From JAOUJD01 sp963726405 (GTDB lineage Bacteria; Pseudomonadota; Gammaproteobacteria; Burkholderiales; Burkholderiaceae_F), in the NCBI GenBank assembly GCA_963726405.1, contig CAVSCF010000005.1, positions 372,001 through 436,000 of the forward strand: DNA of 64,000 nucleotides, read 5' to 3'. Positions 58,883 to 64,000 of the stretch are shown piece by piece (position 1 is the stretch's first letter; each line of letters opens with the position of its first letter). The position numbers and the translations under genes were made by a program. Under the pieces are notes generated by a model. That model made no database searches. It saw only the letters and a list, made by a program, of their open reading frames with translations, and was not told where the DNA came from.

Positions 58883-59143
58883 TCAGCCGGCGAGCAACGG
58901 CACCAGCTTGCCGTCGCGGTCGAGGGCCGACAGGTCGTCGAAGCCGCCGACGTGTGTCTCGCCGATGAAGATCTGCGGGACGGTCCGGCGACCCGTACGC
59001 GCCACCATCTCGTCGCGCCGTGCCGGCTCGGTGTCGACGCGAACCTTCTCGATCTCGGTGACGCCGCGTGCCTTCAGCAACGCTTCGGCACGCTGGCAGT
59101 ACGGGCAGACGCCGGTGCTGTACATCAGGACTCGTGTGGTCAT
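58883..59143 (-). CDS. grxC: Glutaredoxin 3
   Basis: 86 residues with the active site GVCPYCQRAEALL, the cis-proline RTVPQIFIGETHVGGFDDLSAL. It reduces disulfides using glutathione. ATG at 59143 (a longer frame starts at 59266, but the short one matches the family). It lies between the rhodanese gene and secB. Confidence 0.96.
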   Translation of the reverse strand: MTTRVLMYSTGVCPYCQRAEALLKARGVTEIEKVRVDTEPARRDEMVARTGRRTVPQIFIGETHVGGFDDLSALDRDGKLVPLLAG

Positions 59144-59156
59144 CGCAACTCCCTGC

Positions 59157-59552
59157 TCAGCTCCGGATCGGCAGTCCGGCCTCGCGCCACGCCGCGAGGC
59201 CGCCGGCGAGCACGTACACCTCGCCGTAACCGCGCGCCCGCAGCTGCGCGGCGGCCTTCCCGGCACGGCTGCCGGTGGCGCAGACCACGATCAGGGGCTT
59301 GTCCTTCTTGATCATCTTCTCGTCGACCTTGTCGACATCGACGTTGCGTGCGCCGGGCAGTGAGCCGGTCGCGAATTCCTGCGGGGTCCGCACATCGACG
59401 ATCACCGCGTTGCGGCTGTTGATCAGCTGGGTGGCCTGCAGCGTCGACAGGGACGGACCGGCCGCGCGACCGCGCACGAGCGGCCAGAGAAGCATGCCGC
59501 CGCTGATGAACGCGATTGCGATCAGGAAAACGTTGTCGATGAAAAACTGCAC
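59157..59552 (-). CDS. Rhodanese-like domain protein
   Basis: 131 residues starting at a GTG, with one N-terminal helix (VFLIAIAFISGGMLLWPLV) and a rhodanese domain with active-site cysteine in VVCATGSRAGKAA. It probably handles sulfur at the membrane face. It leads the grxC-secB-gpsA run with 13 bases before grxC, and diverges from gpmA. Confidence 0.85.
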   Translation of the reverse strand: MQFFIDNVFLIAIAFISGGMLLWPLVRGRAAGPSLSTLQATQLINSRNAVIVDVRTPQEFATGSLPGARNVDVDKVDEKMIKKDKPLIVVCATGSRAGKAAAQLRARGYGEVYVLAGGLAAWREAGLPIRS

Positions 59553-59625
59553 TGGAGGGCCGCGAAGGAAAAGAGGTGAATTATAGAATAGGCGCTCTCC
59601 CTCACCGGCATTTCCCTGCTGCCCC

Positions 59626-60375
59626 ATGTACAAGCTCGTGCTGCTGCGCCACGGCGAAAGCCAGTGGAACCTTGAGAATCGGTTCACCGGGTGGACCGAC
59701 GTCGATCTCACGGACAACGGCCGCCGCGAGGCCCAGGCTGCCGGCGAATTGCTCAAGCGCGAGGGCTACGGCTTCGACATCGCCTACACGTCGGTCCTGA
59801 AGCGCGCCATCCGGACGCTATGGCTGACGCTCGATGCAATGGATCTGATGTGGCTGCCGGTCGTCCACTCGTGGCGGCTGAACGAGCGCCACTATGGAGC
59901 CTTGCAGGGACTCGACAAGGCGGAAACCGCCGCGAAGTTCGGCGAGCAGCAAGTACTGATCTGGCGGCGCGCATACGCCGTCGCACCCGATCCGCTCCTC
60001 CCCGGTGATCCGCGCTGGGCCGGCAACGACCCGCGCTACAAGCACATGAAGCCGGAAGAGATTCCCGCTACCGAATGCCTCAAGGACACCGTCGCCCGGG
60101 TCGTCCCCTTCTGGAAGGATTCGATCGCGCCCGCGCTCACTCGCGGCCGACGGGTGCTGGTCGCGGCGCACGGCAACTCGCTGCGCGCGCTGATCAAGTA
60201 CCTCGACAACGTCTCTGACGAGGCGATCGTCGGATTGAACATCCCCACCGCCCGCCCCCTCGTCTACGAACTCGACGCCGAATTGCGCCCCCTGCGGCAT
60301 TACTACCTGGGGGACGCGGCCGAAATCGAACGCGCGATGGCGGCGGTCGCCGCGCAGGGCAAGGCGAAGCGCTGA
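59626..60375 (+). CDS. gpmA: 2,3-bisphosphoglycerate-dependent phosphoglycerate mutase
   Basis: 249 residues with the phosphohistidine site LVLLRHGESQWNLENRFTGWTDVDL, and HGNSLRALIKYLD as the second. It interconverts 3- and 2-phosphoglycerate in glycolysis. ATG at 59626; a TATAGAAT sequence about 40 bases upstream is a plausible -10 box. Ten bases after its stop the envC gene begins. Confidence 0.97.
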   Translation: MYKLVLLRHGESQWNLENRFTGWTDVDLTDNGRREAQAAGELLKREGYGFDIAYTSVLKRAIRTLWLTLDAMDLMWLPVVHSWRLNERHYGALQGLDKAETAAKFGEQQVLIWRRAYAVAPDPLLPGDPRWAGNDPRYKHMKPEEIPATECLKDTVARVVPFWKDSIAPALTRGRRVLVAAHGNSLRALIKYLDNVSDEAIVGLNIPTARPLVYELDAELRPLRHYYLGDAAEIERAMAAVAAQGKAKR

Positions 60376-60385
60376 AGCCGGCGCA

Positions 60386-61789
60386 TTGACGCAGTCTCCC
60401 GTCGCCGCTTTTTTCCGCGCGCTGCTGTTCTGCGCGGGCGCCTTGCTGCTCGTATCGCCCGTCGAGGCGGCGAGCCGGCCGTCATCCCCACGGAAGGCCG
60501 AAAAGGCGGCCCCCAAAGCCCCTGCGAAGGTTTCACCGGCCAAGTCGCGCAAGCCGGCCCCGGCTCCGCTGCCCGAACGCCAGAAGGAATTGCTGGGCGA
60601 ACAGCAGGAATTGAAGCAGCAACTCGCCCGCCTCAAGCAGCAACTCATGGCCGCCGAAGCGTCGCGGACCGAGGCGGCCGATGCTCTCGCGACCTCGGAG
60701 GCGGCCATCTCGAAGGCCAACCGGCGCCTGCGCGAACTCGGGGAGGAGCGCAGCCAGATCGAGCGCCAGATCGAGAGCCTCCAGCAGCGCGGCCGGACAG
60801 TGGCCGCCACGCAGTCGCGTCAGCAGATCCAGCTGGCCGAGAGCCTGCGCCAGCATTACCAGCTGACACTGCGCGACCCGCTGCAGGCCTTCCTGGCCGG
60901 CGACAACCCGGCGGACCTTGGGCGCGACGCGGAGTACTACGCCTATCTCAGCCGCACGGCGTCCCAGCGGATCGTCGAATTGCAGGAGCGCCGGGCCGAA
61001 CTGACCAATCTGGAAGAAGAATCCAGGAAGAAGAGCGAGGAACTGGCAAAAATCGCCGAAGATGAGAACAAGAACCGCGCCCAGCTGCTCGCCGAGCAGG
61101 GTCGGCGGAAACAGGCAATGGAGCGTCTGTCGAAGCAGATTTCCGCGCAGCGGCAGTCGATCGACAAGCTGGAGCGGGATGAAAAGCGGCTCGCCACCCT
61201 GATCGATCAACTATCGAAGGTCCTGGCCGAACAGGCCCGTCGCGATGCGGAGCGCGAAGCCGCCAGACGAGCGCGTGAAGCGGCGACGCCGAAAGACGGC
61301 ACGGTCAGGCCGACACCCGCCCCGCCGCCGGTCCGGACGCCGCCCGACAAGCCAGGCGCCGAGCCGCCGCCGAACAGCCAGTTCGCCCAATTGCGCGGCC
61401 GGTTGCCGATGCCGGTTGCCGGCGAGGTCACGGGGCGGTTTGGTGCCCCTCGGAAAGTGGAAGGTGCGGGAACAGCGCCGACCTGGAAGGGCATCTTCAT
61501 CCGGGCGGCGTCCGGCGCCCCCGTGCATGCGGTAGCCGCCGGTCAGGTCGTGTTCGCCGACTGGCTGAGGGGATTCGGGAACCTGATGGTCATCGACCAT
61601 GGCGAGGGCTTTTTGTCGGTCTACGGAAACAATGAAAGCCTTTTACGGAACGTGGGCGAACGGGTTGCTGTCGGAGACCTTGTGGCCGCTGTCGGGAATA
61701 CGGGTGGTATCGAACAGTCCGGCCTATACTTTGAACTCCGTTTTCAAGGGCGCCCTTTTGATCCGCTCAAATGGGTAGCCGCGCGCTAG
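60386..61789 (+). CDS. envC: Murein hydrolase activator EnvC
   Basis: 467 residues, TTG start, with a signal peptide (FFRALLFCAGALLLVSPVEA), a long coiled coil (about residues 65-295) and a C-terminal LytM domain. The LytM zinc ligands are degenerate (WKGIFIRA and GLYFELRF replace the HxxxD and HxH patterns), as in E. coli EnvC, which activates amidases AmiA/AmiB rather than cutting murein. It should work with FtsEX, encoded at 41.6-43.2 kb. Confidence 0.93.
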   Translation: MTQSPVAAFFRALLFCAGALLLVSPVEAASRPSSPRKAEKAAPKAPAKVSPAKSRKPAPAPLPERQKELLGEQQELKQQLARLKQQLMAAEASRTEAADALATSEAAISKANRRLRELGEERSQIERQIESLQQRGRTVAATQSRQQIQLAESLRQHYQLTLRDPLQAFLAGDNPADLGRDAEYYAYLSRTASQRIVELQERRAELTNLEEESRKKSEELAKIAEDENKNRAQLLAEQGRRKQAMERLSKQISAQRQSIDKLERDEKRLATLIDQLSKVLAEQARRDAEREAARRAREAATPKDGTVRPTPAPPPVRTPPDKPGAEPPPNSQFAQLRGRLPMPVAGEVTGRFGAPRKVEGAGTAPTWKGIFIRAASGAPVHAVAAGQVVFADWLRGFGNLMVIDHGEGFLSVYGNNESLLRNVGERVAVGDLVAAVGNTGGIEQSGLYFELRFQGRPFDPLKWVAAR

Positions 61790-61835
61790 CGTGGTGTGCT
61801 GGGGGTTCCCTTTTGTCCGGTTTCCCGGGGGTGGC

Positions 61836-63278
61836 ATGGCAGGCAAGGCTCGTAGTGTTGCGTTGATCGGCGTGGGCGCCGTTGCAGGCGTCCTCGTTTC
61901 CCTCGGCATCTCGGCGTACGCGTTCCGCGACTCGCGCGGACCGATACCGCTCGAAGAGATCCGTGCCTTCACGGATGTCTTCGGCGCGGTCAAGGCCAAC
62001 TACGTCGAACCAGTCGATGACAAGAAGCTGATGCAGGAGGCGATTTCCGGGATGCTCGCCGGCCTGGATCCGCATTCGGCCTATCTCGATGCCGACGCCT
62101 TCAAGGACATGCAGAGCAGCACCCAGGGCGAGTTCGGCGGTCTCGGCATCGAGGTCGGCGCCGAGGACGGCCTCATCAAGGTGATCTCGCCCATCGACGA
62201 CACCCCGGCTTCGCGTGCAGGCATCAAGGCCGGCGACCTGATCGTGAAGATCGACGACAAGGTCACGCGCGGCATGACGCTGCCCGAGGCGGTCAAGTTG
62301 ATGCGGGGCAAGCCGCGCACGCCGATCGTGCTGACGGTCGCCCGCAAGAACGAAGACAAGCCGCTCGAGTTCAAGCTGATGCGCGATGTCATCCGCGTGC
62401 AGTCGGTGAAAGCCAAGATGATCGAGCCGGGCTACGGCTTCATCCGTGTGTCGCAGTTCCAGGAGCGCACGGTCGATGACCTGGTCAAGGCGATCAACGA
62501 CCTGTACAAGGCGGGCCCGCTGAAAGGCCTCGTGCTGGACCTGCGCAACGACCCGGGCGGCCTGCTGCACACCGCCATCGGCGTGTCGGCCGCCTTCCTG
62601 CCGCCGAAGGCACTGGTCGTTTCCACTGACGGGCGCACCGACGAGAACCGCCGCAAGTTCCTGGCGTCGCCCGAGGACTACCTGCGCGGACGTGGCGAGG
62701 ACGTGCTGTCCAGGCTGCCGCCGCAGGTGAAGAACGTACCGATGACGGTGCTGGTGAACGGCGCGTCGGCATCGGCGTCCGAGATCGTCGCCGGTGCCCT
62801 GCAGGATCACAAGCGCGCCGTCGTGCTCGGCACCCAGAGCTTCGGCAAGGGCTCGGTGCAGACCATCATTCCGCTGCGCATGGACCGCGACAACCCCGCC
62901 GCGATCAAACTCACCACGGCGCGCTACTTCACTCCCAGCGGCCGCTCCATCCAGGCCAAGGGCATCGTTCCCGACTTCACCGTCGAGGATACGGCCGAGG
63001 GCAACTTCGCAGGCTTCAACGTCCGCGAAGCCGACCTCATGCGCCACCTCGAGGACAGCAAGGCGCAGGACGCGGCCAAGCGGGCGTCCACCCCGCCCGG
63101 CGTGGCGACGCCAGCGCCGGCCGCCGTGCCGTCGACCGAAGCCAAGACGCCTCCGCGCCGCTACGATTGGGGCAGTCCCGAGGACTTCCAGTTGCAGCAG
63201 GCCATGAACCACCTGAAGGGCAAGACCGTGCAGGTGGCGAAGCCGAAGGAGTCGGTCGCCACGGCGCCGGCGCGCTGA
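61836..63278 (+). CDS. ctpA: S41-family carboxy-terminal processing peptidase
   Basis: 480 residues from the ATG at 61836. A signal anchor (VALIGVGAVAGVLVSLGISAYAF) is followed by a PDZ domain (about residues 85-175) and the S41 protease domain with nucleophile Ser in NGASASASEIVAGALQD and general-base Lys in TQSFGKGSVQTIIP. It cleaves periplasmic proteins at C-termini and is commonly co-encoded with envC, 46 bases upstream. The C-terminus is proline-rich and not part of the catalytic core. Confidence 0.95.
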   Translation: MAGKARSVALIGVGAVAGVLVSLGISAYAFRDSRGPIPLEEIRAFTDVFGAVKANYVEPVDDKKLMQEAISGMLAGLDPHSAYLDADAFKDMQSSTQGEFGGLGIEVGAEDGLIKVISPIDDTPASRAGIKAGDLIVKIDDKVTRGMTLPEAVKLMRGKPRTPIVLTVARKNEDKPLEFKLMRDVIRVQSVKAKMIEPGYGFIRVSQFQERTVDDLVKAINDLYKAGPLKGLVLDLRNDPGGLLHTAIGVSAAFLPPKALVVSTDGRTDENRRKFLASPEDYLRGRGEDVLSRLPPQVKNVPMTVLVNGASASASEIVAGALQDHKRAVVLGTQSFGKGSVQTIIPLRMDRDNPAAIKLTTARYFTPSGRSIQAKGIVPDFTVEDTAEGNFAGFNVREADLMRHLEDSKAQDAAKRASTPPGVATPAPAAVPSTEAKTPPRRYDWGSPEDFQLQQAMNHLKGKTVQVAKPKESVATAPAR

Positions 63279-63298
63279 GCCGCATCGCCTCTTCCGAC

Positions 63299-63326
63299 GG
63301 GCCGCTGAGCGGCCCGTTTTTCTTTC
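63299..63326 (+). terminator. Intrinsic terminator after ctpA
   Basis: GGGCCGC-TGA-GCGGCCC (63299-63315) followed by GTTTTTCTTT. It ends just before the moeB-like start. Confidence 0.88.
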
Positions 63327-63327
63327 G

Positions 63328-64000
63328 ATGAACGATCAGGAACTCCTCCGCTACTCGCGCCACATCCTGCTGAACGAAATCGGCGTCGAGGGGCAGCAGC
63401 GCCTGCGTGAAGCCTCGATGCTGGTGATCGGCGCAGGAGGACTCGGTTCGCCGGCAGCGTTCTACCTTGCTTCGGCCGGCGTCGCGCGCATCACGCTGGT
63501 GGACGGCGACCGTGTCGATCTCACCAACCTCCAGCGCCAGATCCTCCATACGACAGCACGCATCGGCATGCCCAAAGCGGTCTCCGGCCAGGCCGCCCTC
63601 GCCGCAATCAACGACGACGTGGAGGTGGTTCCTGTGGCGTCACGGGCGGACGAGAACGCGCTGATGTCGCTGGTCGGTTCGGCCACGGTCGTGCTCGACT
63701 GTTCGGACAACTTTGCCACGCGCCACGCGCTCAATCGCGCCTGCGTGGCGCATCGCAAGCCGCTCGTCTCGGGGGCCGCCATTCGTTTCGACGGCCAGGT
63801 CGCAGTGTTCGACCTGCGCCATGCCGACTCCCCGTGCTACGCGTGCCTGTTCCCGCCCGGTGACGGCGAGGACGAGTTGTGCGCGGTGATGGGAGTGTTC
63901 GCGCCGCTGACCGGAATCATTGGCACCACGCAGGCCGCCGAAGCGCTGAAGCTCGCCGCGGGCGTCGGCGAGACGCTCGAGGGCCGCCTCCTGATGCTGG
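63328..64000 (+). CDS. moeB: MoeB/ThiF-family adenylyltransferase (3' end outside window)
   Basis: The first 224 codons show MNDQELLRYSRHILLNEIGVEGQQRL, the ATP-binding loop VIGAGGLGSPAAFYLASAGV, TLVDGDRVDLTNLQRQILH, and a CYACLFPP zinc pair, all typical of MoeB/ThiF E1-like enzymes that adenylate a sulfur-carrier C-terminus (MoaD or ThiS). The window ends inside the catalytic domain. MoeB versus ThiF cannot be decided here; MoeB is the commonest call for this gene after ctpA. Confidence 0.85.
   Translation, partial: MNDQELLRYSRHILLNEIGVEGQQRLREASMLVIGAGGLGSPAAFYLASAGVARITLVDGDRVDLTNLQRQILHTTARIGMPKAVSGQAALAAINDDVEVVPVASRADENALMSLVGSATVVLDCSDNFATRHALNRACVAHRKPLVSGAAIRFDGQVAVFDLRHADSPCYACLFPPGDGEDELCAVMGVFAPLTGIIGTTQAAEALKLAAGVGETLEGRLLML

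Noticed and set aside
1..64000. CRISPR arrays, rRNA genes, transposases, phage genes
   Set aside because: No regularly spaced repeats, no rRNA core sequences and no transposase or phage structural proteins were seen in the six frames.

Overview
The window reads as a chromosome segment of a high-GC betaproteobacterium. Gene content and order support this: lptCAB-rpoN-hpf-ptsN-hprK-rapZ, ispE-tRNA-Gln-prs-rplY-pth-ychF, coaD-rsmD | ftsY-ftsE-ftsX-rpoH, and a long aa3-type cytochrome c oxidase cluster with its heme A and copper assembly genes. I cannot place it below class level from sequence alone. Almost all of it is densely packed core genome on both strands, with many ATGA overlaps.

Layout. 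1-6.4 kb: end of a probable thioredoxin-family protein, a HisN-like phosphatase, a YbdK-type ligase overlapping a Kef-like antiporter (preceded by a terminator-bearing leader), an orphan FixJ-type regulator, ssb and an MFS transporter. 6.6-9.5 kb: uvrA. 9.5-10.6 kb: the one accessory-looking island, two integron-type gene cassettes with decaying attC sites, one carrying a GNAT acetyltransferase, and no integrase in the window. 10.7-13.3 kb: a Tat-type histidine phosphatase behind a KefB/C-like antiporter. 13.4-22.8 kb: Kdo synthesis (kdsD, kdsC), LPS transport (lptC, lptA, lptB), sigma-54, ribosome hibernation and nitrogen-PTS genes (ptsN, hprK), psiF and rapZ, with an Ogt/AraC fusion gene in opposite orientation. 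22.8-27.4 kb: a Lon N-domain protein, then mutM - dynamin-like GTPase - mutY on the minus strand.

27.5-34.3 kb: TPR lipoprotein, lolB, an exported methyltransferase-like protein, ispE, tRNA-Gln(UUG), prs, rplY and pth, with four consecutive hairpins between prs and rplY. 34.3-39.3 kb: a glycosyltransferase remnant, a patatin-like phospholipase, GNAT, ychF, a MOSC protein and a DUF418 membrane protein. 39.3-44.3 kb: coaD, rsmD, ftsY, ftsE, ftsX (3' frameshift) and rpoH under a perfect CIRCE element. 44.3-53.8 kb: cytochrome c oxidase subunits (coxB, coxA, coxC) and assembly factors (ctaG, a 38-residue protein, SURF1, ctaA, ctaB, Sco). 54-64 kb: LysM protein, bioC, comF, trmL, LOG-family protein, gpsA, secB, grxC, rhodanese, gpmA, envC, ctpA and the start of moeB.

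The items most worth a second look are the cassette pair behind uvrA, the four-hairpin leader of rplY, the structured leader and terminator in front of the ybdK-linked antiporter, the dynamin-like GTPase between the two GO-repair glycosylases, HrcA/CIRCE control of rpoH, and the ftsX frameshift. All functional calls come from motif recognition; no database search was possible.
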